From Metaphire vulgaris (Eukaryota; Annelida; Clitellata; Crassiclitellata; Megascolecidae): a stretch of 64,000 bases of DNA. Shown here piece after piece: positions 11,701 to 22,109 of this stretch. The notes beneath the pieces were generated by a model. That model had not been told where the DNA came from. It saw only the letters and a program-made list of their open reading frames with translations, and did not search any database. The translations under genes and the position numbers were made by a program. The stretch's first letter is position 1; every line of letters starts with the position of its first letter. Location of the stretch: contig JACLAT010000045.1 in the NCBI GenBank assembly GCA_018105865.1, forward strand, positions 696,001 through 760,000, given 5' to 3'.

Positions 11701-12051
11701 ATATTACCGACGGCCGTCTGTCAACAGTATGCTCAAGCCCCACCTGGCGACTGTCTCCGAAACGAACTATGGCGAGCACCGCCCCCTAATCCGCTAACTT
11801 CGCAGCGGTCCGTGGGTCCTCCTAAACGGAAATCCCGAGGCACACGAGCGACGCTGGAGCACGAAGTGATAATCGAACGTAATATCCCTAGCAGAGTCGC
11901 TCAACCAAAGAAAAGACAGTTAAATCCATGAAAAAGACAGGCAGGCACAACGCCTGCGGGCGGCTGAAACAACGCCCCCTTACTACCACCTGTCACTACG
12001 CGCACTTTACCTGCACTCCGTTCCTATATTCCACACTTAATCCCTCTCTCT
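11701..12051. other. GC-rich sequence at the LINE A 5' side
   Basis: Likely contains the 5' UTR of LINE A up to about 11950, judged only from base composition. No open reading frame of interest. Confidence 0.35.
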
Positions 12052-12082
12052 ATGTATCCTCTTTCCTCTCCCTTAACTCTCC

Positions 12083-12400
12083 GTGCACCTTACTCCTCTC
12101 CGTGCACCTTACCTTTCACTGTGCACCTTGCCTCTCGCCGTGCACCTTGCCTCTCGCCGTGCACCTTGCCTCTTACCGTGCACCTTACCTCTCACCGTGC
12201 ACCTTGCCTCTCTCCGTGCACCTTACCTCTCACCGTGCACCTTACCTTTCTCCACACCTTCTCACTGCACCTCTCGCAATGCACCTCTCGCAATGCACCT
12301 CTCTCAATGCACCTCCGCAATGCACCTCTCGCAATGCACTTCTCTCAATGCACCTTCGTAATGCACCTCTCGCAATGCACCTCTCACCGTGCACTTAATC
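12083..12400 (+). repeat. Minisatellite, 19-bp then 14-bp units
   Basis: Tandem copies of CGTGCACCTTGCCTCTCGC (19 bp) run from about 12083 to 12250. From about 12270 the unit becomes AATGCACCTCTCGC (14 bp) until about 12390, a loss of five bases. A separate short GGTGCATAG array (four units) is at 12437-12478. Long reading frames through the array are a by-product of the repeat. Confidence 0.85.
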
Positions 12401-12436
12401 TCAAGGGTTCTTCCTTAACCTCAGGGTGCACTCTTC

Positions 12437-12480
12437 CTACGGGTGCATAGGGTGCATAGGGTGCATAGGGTGCATAGTGC
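12437..12480 (+). repeat. Short GGTGCATAGG tandem array
   Basis: Four to five consecutive units of GGGTGCATA, sharing the TGCA core of the larger array just upstream. Confidence 0.8.
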
Positions 12481-12984
12481 ACTATCCTTATATGCACTTA
12501 CCTGGACCTTCTTACCATCACACGCCGCCTCGGCCATCGGTCCTGATCTGTGGCAGAACCGGCTATTTATACGATTTCTGCCGCATGCACTCATCCTGCT
12601 AGCTCACACTCATCACCGCTCTCTAATTGCTGCGCGCCATTCACTAATCGTCTACCACTCAGCCAATCTTTCCTTTATGCAATCTATTATTATTATATTG
12701 GGCCTGACTACCTATGCGGGCGGCTACCTGTCAAAGGATTAAGCTCATGAATTATTAATGGCTCACTTGCATCTATTGCTACTAAGGGTTCTACGCTATT
12801 ATCTAAATTCGCTACAATATCGCTAAAATGATGATTGAGAGCAGTTGGAAAATATAAGAATTTAACTGAAATCCTACAAATTCTTTTGTCGATAAAGCAA
12901 AATCGCGCAGAACAGAAAATTCGCAAATGGAAAGCGGAACTGGATTTTGACCATTGAACTATTCACTCATTTGGTTAATTAGTA
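12481..12984. other. Unassigned spacer
   Basis: No coding sequence, inverted repeat or element end that I can support. Confidence 0.4.
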
Positions 12985-13400
12985 TAAAACCAAGTAAGTA
13001 AGTAAAATCTCGTTAACTTCTGTAGCGCTTTCAAAAGATGCACCGAAGTAGCTCCTTATTCCTATGCGCTTAATCTCAAAATGAAATAGCTATAGACAAA
13101 GGTGGGGTCTTTCATGCCGGGTCATTTAATCAAAAGGGCGAGTGGCTACGACGTTGCAGCTATGGAGAAAATGATTTTTTGAAGAGGAATGATTTTAGTT
13201 TAGAAAGAAAAACACGAGATGTTGCAAGAAGGGGAAAATTGTTACTCAGAGTTTGTTATTTGGCTTTGATGTAGACAGCGGAGGGATATTGGAATTGAGT
13301 TCCAGAGCTCTGGTGCAGCGTATGAAAAAGCACGATTGCAAATTTTGAGAGATGATTGATTCAGAATGATTGATCATTGATTGTGTCTTGTACATATTGT
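12985..13400 (-). mobile_element. LINE family B 3' fragment
   Basis: AAGTAAGTAAGTAAAATCTCG followed by TGTAGCGCTTTCAAAAGA, and later GAGTTCCAGAGCTCTGG and GCACGATTGCAAATTTT, align with the 3' portions of the copies at 30817-31523 and 51722-53885. It is 5'-truncated, diverged and not coding. Confidence 0.7.
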
Positions 13401-14622
13401 CTCTGTATCTGCTTAGGTAGGCCTAATCTGAGCAGAATCTGAACAAAATAGTCTATCCTTATAATTCCCACGGGACAAGATATTTTAAAATACAAAATAT
13501 ATAGATCGATTATAATCCATTAATTGTCGTCACTTTTCACGGAACATTTGCAATAAGCGATTGGAAAAGAGGGTAAATAAAGGATTAGTTTCAAAGATAT
13601 CGATTCCAGTTATTAATTTTATTACGAAATATTCTGTTCGTAGCCATTTTGTGTGATAAACCAATAACAATATTTTACGATTTTAAAGTTGATGTTATAT
13701 TCGGATAATTCTTTCATTTCCACTTTTTGCAATATTTTACAGTAAGTTTTTATGTCTCCATTATTGATATCGTGTCTAAATATTCTAAATGGAAATAAAG
13801 GATCGAGTTTATTATATGTGATAGGAAGCCTTGTCTCTGATTGACTGATATCGGGGATTGAGCTGGTGTTTAGCAGATAGCATTTGGAGTTCCACCGATT
13901 TATACCTAAGAGCATGAGCAGTAGTAGTGCCCCAGAAGTGCATAATAATAGTAATTTTTATTATTACATGAATGTGGAGATCTACCTTGATTTATTATTT
14001 GGGGTTTATGTGGCTCTGTTACAGTTCTGTGACAGTGAAATTTTTTATTACTCCCTGATGGTATCTTGCGACGCCAGCCTTTATTTTCTGCATATAATTG
14101 GTATTCTAAAACGATTATATCATCATGTTGAATTTACAATCAGACGAATAATTTTGTATCTGAATTAAATAAATTCTGTATACAGTATATATATTGAAAA
14201 TTACCATGCTAAGCATTATTTGATTGAATATTCCATCTAGCATATAAATAATGCTGGTCATTAGTTAAACTATTAGTTCTATATTCTTTCTAATCGAATG
14301 ATATATTGTTGCAAACTGGGCCTCTATGACTCACTACTATCGCTCCCAGGATGTCTATGTCCGGCTGGCTACACAGATGATTAATCTCTGAATTTCATTG
14401 TACAAAGGAGGTAGGCCCATTTATTCAGCACAGGGCCAATGTGGAATTTCTCTGAGCATTTTAGGGTGATCTATGATCAGTGTCCCATCAATATTCCGTA
14501 TAGGAATGGCACCATTTGTATGAGAGGCCATACATGGCTCTGAGTTTTGTGTAAGGAGTTAGCAACCTTTGAGGCCCATCGCATCAACCTACTCAAGGAA
14601 AAACGTCGGTTCTTCAAAGAAA
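13400..14622. other. Duplicated non-coding block (start of unit A)
   Basis: No gene. Aligns with 30330-32125 apart from the LINE B insertion found only in unit B. The segment at 14270-14300 (TTCTATATTCTTTCTAATCG) is the empty counterpart of that insertion site. Confidence 0.6.
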
Positions 14623-15412
14623 GACACTTGACTGACCGGATGCTTCCCTAGTGACATCTGACATTTTCCGGTTTGGTGCCTGCATGGCTGTCAGCACGTA
14701 TTTGTACATGCCCTGGTTTTGTCACCGTTCTTGTCATTTACCGATATTCTGCGCTTGGATTTTGCGCCAACCATGAAGAGTGAGTCTCACTTGTCAGTTT
14801 TCCGAAGAGTCTCTCACCGTCCTCCACTATTCCACGTCGTTCTGGAATGTTTAAGTCAGTCACTGTCACTGTTGACGATCCGCCAATGTCCGCCGTTGAA
14901 ATGGTGCAGGCATGTAAATTCAACGGGACCTTAAATGACTGTCGTTCCAGACTTCGCTGGAACCTCATCTTTGTTGGATTTGACGACTTTTGTGACGAAC
15001 TAATCTCTTGCAGAAGACCGCTTCTTCGGAATTCACTGCCGAATCTAACCGTGCGTAGAACTCCTGCTACCAACTCGCGGACCCTTAACATCATCTTCCG
15101 TTCCTCGCTGACGTGTCAATGTGGCTGCTGTCTTCTTGTGAAGGACCACTTTTTAACCCCTTAACCGTGTATTTAACTGTAACTCAATGTAAAATGGACG
15201 GATATATCCGTGATCCCCAGTTAAGGGGTTAAGGATTCAGCACCGGACTTCATCACAGCAGCGAGTTCTTTCTATCATTCGAGTGGATTTTTAACATTGC
15301 CACCTTCAGACCCTCATTGACATGCCAATGTTATCAATGCGCTTTTGATACTGGTACTTCAACTATGTTACAGCGCTATATAAATTATCCTGGTAATAAT
15401 AATAATCTGCCA
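14623..15412 (+). mobile_element. LINE (ATT-tail family) fragment, unit A only
   Basis: Unit B lacks about 980 bp found here between CTCAAGGAAAA (14622) and about 15603. The plus strand includes a decayed LINE C-terminus (RRPLLRNSLP) and ends in ACAGCGCTATATAAATTATC plus AATAATAAT at 15369-15401. A piggyBac-like MITE sits within it. The sequence at 15413-15603 is also missing from unit B and is unassigned. Confidence 0.6.
15157..15228. mobile_element. piggyBac-like MITE, 72 bp
   Basis: Inverted ends CCCCTTAACCG / CAGTTAAGGGG lie between TTAA duplications at 15153-15156 and 15229-15232. The interior (TGTAACTCAATGTAAA, GGACGG...CCGT) matches the element at 61625-61698 in reverse orientation. 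TTAA targets and CCC ends are characteristic of piggyBac. Confidence 0.85.
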
Positions 15413-16072
15413 TCGTCTGAGCGCTACCAGCCTCAGTGTTTTTGCTCATCAGAATACTAACAAACCTAGATAGATCAAGGATTGATCAGTTCAGGGGCCT
15501 AGTCCTAGTTATATAAAATTAGTTCATTCACAAGCCAACATAATATTAGTGATCTTTTAGTGATTTATAAATCATGATTGGTATTGTCTTTCATGACATA
15601 GCAAATTTTTCTTATCCTTTGATATATATACTTATTTAAAATCAACTTTCAAAACTTCTACTACAAACCTTAAATGAATCTTAATTTTTCACATTTCAAC
15701 CAATCAGCTCTACATTCATCCAGACACAATATTCAAAACCTTATATCTGAGCAAATACTTATAACTTTGCAGTAGTCCAAAATTACTCAATAGTTAAAAA
15801 ATGATCAAACTATTAAGATAGCATCTTTAAAAACGGCTATTGAAATTGTATGAAATTAAGCCCTTCGATCAAATTAATGTTGCATTGTAGAACATGAAAG
15901 TTCAAGCCAAACAATATACTTTCAGAAAGGCAAAATTCTCCTCATTCGATATCATCCAATATCTACTTTTAGAAACCGTCATTAAACTATTTAATGTTAT
16001 TTAACTAGGATCTCAATTCTGATATTAGACTTTAATATCACAAGACAGAGTCTATAGTGTCAGAAAGTGACG
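15413..16072. other. Non-coding sequence of unit A
   Basis: From about 15605 it aligns with 32135-32550 of unit B. No gene. Confidence 0.5.
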
Positions 16073-16688
16073 CCAGTTTGCATTGGGTGTGTGTCAAGAA
16101 ATGTTTACCATGCAGAAATCTGGAAAATTTTGGTACACTGTTGGCATGGATGCCGTTTAGCCATTTAACTTATTTAAGGTGGACTACGTTTAAATATTGT
16201 GTTTAGAATTGATCGCCTGACCTGGTCGCATAAATCAGCTACTGCACAAAACGGCTTCAAACTCAACTAATAATTGACCTAAAAATCTACTTTTGCGATA
16301 CTATTATAGTATTTATATTCGGGAATCAATTGGTACGAATAAGAATTGTGGAAAAGATGGATAAAAGGTTAAACGGAATACATTTAGAGCAACAATGGTA
16401 AAAGATATAAAAGCAATGACGTGGCCCATGTCTAAGTAGGCGCCGCTCTCAAATAATCAGATTTCAGTGACGGTATAAAAATACGCCAAAATCTCTTCAA
16501 CACATTGACGATTAGCTTACACAGTTATTCTTTTGTTTCTTCATTCATCGTTGTTCAATGTTTAGAAGTCTGTATAATTGTATATCATCGAATGATGCTA
16601 AATACATTACGATAGCGCTAAAGAAGTATGGGGTCTTCAAGATGTCTGCGGGGTAAACATTTCTTGACACACACCCAATGCAAACTGG
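16073..16688. repeat. Element with perfect 37-bp inverted repeats (unit A)
   Basis: The 37 bp at 16073-16109 (CCAGTTTGCATTGGG...) recur exactly in inverted orientation at 16652-16688, and weaker pairing continues on both sides (GTCAGAAAGTGAC / AGTCAGACCAAAGTTGACT). The spacer is 542 bp with no convincing gene. Unit B has the same structure at 33037-33652. It may be a non-autonomous DNA element of unknown superfamily; no clear target duplication is seen. Confidence 0.7.
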
Positions 16689-17779
16689 AGTCAACTTTGG
16701 TCTGACTTTGCCTGAGATAGATGGCATCTAGTGATAATAATAAATCTATGATTCTGATCATGTTATATTTTGCTCAACTTCTGAATCTTCCTTGAAATCT
16801 ACATTCATGAATTCTTAGAAAAGAGAAAGAATAGTTTAATACCTCAAAGATAATAAAAGAACTAGAAATAGTGTTTTCAGGAAACAGCATGGAATTGAAG
16901 TTATTGCAGATGACTGATAACTCTGATTACCTGGTACTGAGATTCAAAGACATTAGAGGAAAGAGCTTGATGACCACGTGACATGTCATCTAACATAGAG
17001 AAGAAATGGCTGCATGGCTGATCATTTATGCTACTGTCATGTGGGGACATTGGTTTCCTTAGTAGCTTGTTATTTCCTTAATTATATCGTGCAATGAAGG
17101 TAGAACTAAAAAATGTATGCTAAAAAAGTGTACTCACTTCTTTGTAACTTAGCAACATGAAATAATATGTATTGGTTTTGCTTTGGAGAAAAAGAAATCC
17201 TTGATTATGAAAAGTATGCACTCTAATTAAGGAGCCGTGAGGCCTAGAATTTAGAACTACACTATTAACTGATAGACCTCAATACAATATACAAAGTGAT
17301 CAGTGATGTCCGTAAAAACAATGATGTGTTTTAAAACAGACTTTTGATAGCATTTTATTATAATTTCCCTTTCATTAAATATTTGTTAGATTGATGAATT
17401 TGAATTAAGTGTAATAATGTTCTTAATATGTATAAAGTTTTTCTGTTTATAAGATAAATGGTGTTCAATTAAGACCCAATCTACTGGTTTCTACTGATTG
17501 CTGACTCATGTCTTTTAGTGAAGGATTTACTTTCATTGTCATCCACTGTTTCTTATTGATCTCTAACTTGAATTCTTTTTTGGTCTGATTTAAGAGATTG
17601 ATGAATTCTTTATTGTCTCTCAGTCAATGAAATTCGTTTTAGGCATGAACTATTTTAACATAATCAGATAACAATTCAAAGTGCCAATCTCAGTAGCAGA
17701 TTGCAAGAACAGATTTTGGTATTATTAATGACACTGAGATTAATAGTTTTGTGATTTTAAACTTCACCAATGTGTTTTC
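16689..17779. other. Non-coding sequence of unit A
   Basis: 16689-17165 is nearly identical to unit B 33653-34138. About 510 bp at 17168-17676 have no counterpart in unit B. No gene recognised. Confidence 0.5.
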
Positions 17780-18010
17780 AATGAAACGTGTCATTCCTTA
17801 AACAAGGTTTTGAATCAGTTGTCCTCTGGAATTCTCTTCACCCCAGAATACATAATTTAGCAACTGCTGAATCCATGGCCATCTCTTTGAAAGAGCTTAA
17901 ACTTTTCTCTTTATTGTTATATGGTAAACGCAGCAGAAGCACTTCTGAGTGATTCTTCAGAAAAGGTGCTGTATAAATATTCTGTTACACTACATTACAT
18001 AATATATGCT
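17780..18010 (+). mobile_element. Old LINE-like 3' end upstream of ZNF gene 3
   Basis: GTCCTCTGGAATTCTCTTC (VLWNSL-like LINE C-terminal motif), then CTTAAACTTTTCTC (LKTFLF-like) and a GGTGCTGTATAAATATTCTG tail with TTACA/CATTACAT repeats. The same fragment precedes gene 5 (34270-34500) and gene 6 (41500-42080, minus strand). Confidence 0.55.
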
Positions 18011-18139
18011 TAAATTCATCTAAAGAAGTAATTACAATTTGATTCTATATCAAATTGTTTACAGTTACATTGATTCTCTATTGTAATCTCAGTATTCCTC
18101 TTTTCTCTTAAAGCACATCAAAATGTCTTATGTTTTCCT

Positions 18140-18155
18140 ATATTTGCATTTGCAG
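18140..18155 (+). promoter_or_regulatory. Conserved 3' splice site of the ZNF finger exon
   Basis: TATTTGCATTTGCAG ending at 18155 is repeated at 34637 (plus), 41364 (minus) and, altered, at 25201 (minus). In each case it lies about 115-160 bp before the ZNF ATG. The match suggests a shared acceptor with an untranslated or short coding leader exon upstream that I cannot locate. Confidence 0.55.
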
Positions 18156-18280
18156 GAAGCATTCATGAAAGAAGATGTTTTTCAAGCAGACAATTTCCTT
18201 AAAGAAATCTTGTGAATGAAAACTTTGTCTTATTGAATTTTCATAAAGTCTATACAACTGTTCAGTGAACTTTGGAGAGA

Positions 18281-19366
18281 ATGGAAAGATTGCATTACTG
18301 TAATACATGTGGCAAGACATTCACTCGCATAAGTACATTTAAAATCCATGAAGGAATCCATACTGGGGCAAAACCATTTGTATGTAAAATATGTAGCAAG
18401 GCTTTCTATCGAAAAGATAATCTTAAAGATCATGAAAGAATTCATACTGGTGAGAAGCCATATGTCTGCAAATTATGTGAAAAAACATTTAGTCGTTTAA
18501 GCAGTCTGAAGGATCATGAAACAATTCATTCAGGTGAAAAGCCATATATTTGTAAAATGTGCACAAAGGCGTTCAGTCAAAAAAGTCATCTTAAAAGTCA
18601 TGAAAGAATTCATACTGGAAGGAAGCCATATGCTTGTAAAATATGTGAAAAAACATTCAGTCATTCAGCCAGTTTTAAAGCTCATGAAAAAATTCATTCT
18701 GGAGAAAGACAACATGTGTGTCAAATATGTTTAAAGGTATTTGGCCAATTATGCCATCTTAAGGCACATGAAAGAATTCATTCTGGAGAAAAGCCTTATA
18801 TATGTAAAATATGCACAAAGGCATTCAATCAAAAAGATTATCTTAAACGTCATGAAAGAATTCATTCCGGAGAAAAGCCATATGTTTGCAAAATATGCAC
18901 AAAGGCATTCAATCAATTAAGTCATCTTAAGGTTCATGAAAGAAGTCACAATGGAAAGAAACGTTACAGAAGTCATGTTTGTAGTAAGGCATTCAGTCGA
19001 AGACAGGATGTGACGAAGCATGACAGAATACACACTGGACAAAAGCTACAATGTGCTAATCACCACAGAATTTCTGAGAAATCATCTTTTGAAGTTCATG
19101 GCTTGAAGCATCATAAATATATTGAAGTTGGAGAAAAATCTGTTGGTATGATTAGGAATAAACAAGAAAAGGAACCTTGCTTTGCTGTTAAACCATTTGG
19201 ATGTGGATTTTGCGATGAACTTTTTGTAGAAGAAACACATTTTCTAAAGCATTGTCCTTTTCACTTTGGTGACAACGATTTATATCAGGATTTGATCTTT
19301 CATTCTGATTGTCAAGGAATAGTTTCCAATGAAAAATTAAAGAAGGATTTTCCATCAGAGAACTGA
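18281..19366 (+). CDS. C2H2 zinc-finger gene 3
   Basis: Starts at ATG 18281 (MERLHYCNTC); an open frame from 18272 has no earlier ATG. About 361 residues. There are eight canonical fingers (HYCNTC, FVCKIC, YVCKLC, YICKMC, YACKIC, HVCQIC, YICKIC, YVCKIC), then a ninth whose first zinc-binding cysteine is replaced by serine (YRSHVC), a basic linker, and the C-terminal module with FGCGFCDELF...HCPFH. Linkers are of the HTGEKPY type. The protein ends early at FPSEN. A shifted frame after 19366 still encodes the family tail (SNK, GNSWRWFG) up to 19452, but with one stop, so the RWFG tail is lost. Probable nuclear DNA-binding factor, convergent with gene 4. The finger exon is complete; upstream exons are unknown. 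Confidence 0.85.
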   Translation: MERLHYCNTCGKTFTRISTFKIHEGIHTGAKPFVCKICSKAFYRKDNLKDHERIHTGEKPYVCKLCEKTFSRLSSLKDHETIHSGEKPYICKMCTKAFSQKSHLKSHERIHTGRKPYACKICEKTFSHSASFKAHEKIHSGERQHVCQICLKVFGQLCHLKAHERIHSGEKPYICKICTKAFNQKDYLKRHERIHSGEKPYVCKICTKAFNQLSHLKVHERSHNGKKRYRSHVCSKAFSRRQDVTKHDRIHTGQKLQCANHHRISEKSSFEVHGLKHHKYIEVGEKSVGMIRNKQEKEPCFAVKPFGCGFCDELFVEETHFLKHCPFHFGDNDLYQDLIFHSDCQGIVSNEKLKKDFPSEN

Positions 19367-19452
19367 GCAATAAGCCTTGAATAGAGTCTAATGCAGATGA
19401 AGTAAGAGGGAACAGTTGGAGATGGTTTGGACGAATTGAAATGATTAATTAA

Positions 19453-19926
19453 TATTTTGAATGTTCTTTTGATTTATTTAATTGATTTTGTTTTGTGAAG
19501 ATTTCTTTGCTGATTTCAAATTCAATTAAATTAAAGTGAAATTCTAATTCTGACTAACTGCTATTAAAACTGGAATTTGAGCCTTTTCAATATTTTGATT
19601 GGTGTTTCCACTGAAATTGCTGCCAAATTGCAAAATCTTTCTCCTTCTCTTTTCAGAATTCGAATGAAGACAAAAATTTTAAACCAAAACCGATTACCCA
19701 TTACTTTTCTTTGGATCTCACATTCTCATTAATATTCATGATGCAACGCTCATCAGTCTTGTGGATAAAATTTAGAGGCCATTTAATTTCCAGTAGCATT
19801 TCAGTTTACGCCGATTATTTTAATTTTTATAATTGCCATGGTCAATTGTTATTGTTATTATTAATACTATTATTGTTAATATAAGTCATATTATAACTTT
19901 CACTTCACGTTCTCGTCTCTCTCTCT
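19453..19926. other. 3' flank of ZNF gene 3
   Basis: AT-rich. 19480-19570 resembles the flanks at 37240-37350 and 59190-59290 (GATTTCTTTGCTGATTTCAAA). No gene. Confidence 0.5.
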
Positions 19927-19975
<49 letters not shown>

Positions 19976-19988
19976 CATCATCATCATC

Positions 19989-20020
<32 letters not shown>

Positions 20021-20024
20021 CATC
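19927..20024 (+). repeat. Compound microsatellite (ATT)n(ATC)n
   Basis: Uninterrupted ATT repeats to about 19974 change to ATC repeats that run to 20024. Confidence 0.95.
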
Positions 20025-20279
20025 TAAACCACTATAGGCACTCAGTTATAGGAGTAACCAAGGACGCCACAAAGGATGCAGACCATTATCTTATACATAC
20101 AGATCTTACAATCGCATAGTTGGCCTAGACTTATATATAAGAAAATTAATGAGGCTAATCTTACGCGGCCAATTCATTTTGCTCTGGTCGGAATTTTTCC
20201 TAGCTACACCAATGCTCACATTAAAAATTTTGCTGTGCGTCTTGTTCTGTTTGTCTCAGAACATGGAGCAGAGGCCTTT

Positions 20280-20945
20280 TGAATGCTTTGCCATTTGCTG
20301 TGCTGATGATTTACAGCGAGAACAGAAATATCAAGTGACGAACTGTTATTGTGGTTCTCTACCAAAATCAAAAAGTCAATCGAAAACCCGAATCTACCAT
20401 CAGCAATTAGACCAATTCCACATGACCACAATCTTCTAATTCCGACCCCCCCCCCCCAGATGACTGGACCTTAGATGAACCAGATGAAGATACTTCAGTG
20501 GTAGCGATTGACAGTGACATTGATCCGGATTTTGAATCGTCTTCATCAGGTTTTCCACATTTCATAACGCAATCTGAATTAAACGATGAGATATCGAAGA
20601 CTGCGAGAAGGGTGCTTGCTGTCACGTACAAAAATCTCTCTGTTTCGAGGGCGCCAAAGTTATATAACTATATCAAGTGAACAAACTGCCAGTGTTACTT
20701 TCAGCATTGACAAAGAAGGATTGTTCTTTGTTTTGGGTTGTGATCATGACCCGCCAGAGTGGCGTCTCTTTATTGATTCATCAACTTGAAGCCTCAAAAC
20801 TATTCTTATACATAATGGCAAAGTGCACCCTTCATTACCTGTTGTCTATGCAGCACACATGAAAGAAACATGCAATAACATGTAAATGTTACTGAAGTAC
20901 ATCCATTACAGCAAGTACAATTGGAATATCTGTGGTTGATTGTCT
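20280..20945 (+). pseudogene. Decayed copy of the T1-type transposon protein
   Basis: Frame-shifting pieces read, in order, NLPSAIRPIPHD (about 20395), DDWTLDEPDEDTS (20461), ITQSELND, LFFVLGCDHDPPEWRLFIDSS (about 20720-20787), then after a stop SLKTILIHNGKVHPSLPVVY, HMKETCNNM (20857-20883) and KYNWNICG (20913-20938). From memory, these blocks occur in a multicopy predicted-protein family of many invertebrate genomes; I know no formal name. The same family is found between inverted repeats at 45963-47783, so this is probably a relic of the same transposon. No inverted repeats are visible here. Confidence 0.6.
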
Positions 20946-21589
20946 ATTTGTCATAGTTCCTGCATCATGCAGCAAAACCAAAACTATATTTCTGCACATC
21001 CAACCGGCACATATCACAATAGCCAAAAAAATGCTGCGTTCAGTGTAGATCTTAAATGATTGTTTGTACTTGATGAATCGATAATATTTTGATGGCATTC
21101 AAATAATACTTCAAAGAAGGAATGATTGATTTCATCATAAAATTACCTTCAAATAAGTCTTTTTAATTTTGACGAGCGGTTTATACGTTTACACGCAAAT
21201 TATTATGTTTATATTGATTTCATCACTAAATTAGCATCAAATGGCTTTCATAATGAGATGATCTTGAATAAAATTATATCTTAATCGTTTTACGCTCTTG
21301 AAAGTTGAAATCAAAATGATAAGCGACTTAGTCTGGTATCTAAATAACAGAGCGTATACCTCTTGAATACGTTTCTGTATTCAATTGTACCATAGAATTT
21401 CGTTTTTGTTTAATAAGAGACTATATCCTGGATCTCTTATTTAAAAAACAAATTAAATTCAGGAAACAGATTTTAAATGTAGGCTATCATATGTGAGAAG
21501 ATTAGATCAGGATATCCTGGATCAGGATATTAAACAATTATGCTTTTGTTAAATAACTTTTGATGCTTATATCCTGGATCAGGATATCC
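20946..21589. other. Unassigned AT-rich sequence with a repeated near-palindrome
   Basis: TATCCTGGATCAGGATA-like near-palindromes occur at about 21508-21531 and 21568-21594. No gene is supported. Confidence 0.4.
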
Positions 21590-21740
21590 TGGATAGACTG
21601 GTGAAGAAGATCATGCTGGGGACAATGGATGGAGAAAATCGAAGAGGGAGACCGATAAGAGAGTGGTTGGATGATATCGAAGAATGAGGCAACGCTGACC
21701 AGAGCACACTGACCTCCATCAAATATATTCAACAGTAAGA
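21590..21740 (+). mobile_element. LINE C-terminal fragment
   Basis: Plus-strand translation gives RLVKKIMLGTMDGENRRGRP followed by REWLDDIEE, the C-terminal signature of a LINE group different from families A and B (LGT..G.R.RGRP..RWLDDI). No other part of the element is adjacent. Confidence 0.6.
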
Positions 21741-22109
21741 ATATTATATATTATATAATTAAGAAGGTAAAAGAATCAATAAAATAGTAGGAATAATAAA
21801 AAGAAAGTCATAAATGACCTCTGCCTTGGAAGTTGGAGGTCATTTATGCTCTACATGCCGGTGTAGTGAATTAAAATGATCCCTTGAAAAAATGAATCCC
21901 CCCTCATTATTACATGTAGAATAATGAATCCCACCTCATTATTATACGTATAATAAAGAATCCCTCTGTAGAATTTCTACTCCTCTATATTACTTGCTCC
22001 AACTCTAGAAATTTGACTCTTATCAACTTTAATAAACTTGGGGACTAGACTATTCCTGTAAGCACTTCTACACGCGATTTAGGAATAATTTTAGATTTCA
22101 CACTTTTTT
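21741..22109. other. Unassigned spacer
   Basis: AT-rich. Two imperfect copies of an AATGAATCCC(A/C)CCTCATTATTA phrase at 21890-21950. No gene. Confidence 0.4.

Noticed and set aside
12052..12450. Overlapping 92-156 residue reading frames
   Set aside because: They run through the minisatellite in all three frames, and the repetitive peptide follows from the repeat unit length.
16545..16727. 60-residue minus frame, present almost unchanged at 33509-33691
   Set aside because: Surrounding non-coding sequence is equally conserved because of the recent duplication or conversion, and the frame spans the inverted repeat arm. No coding signal beyond that.
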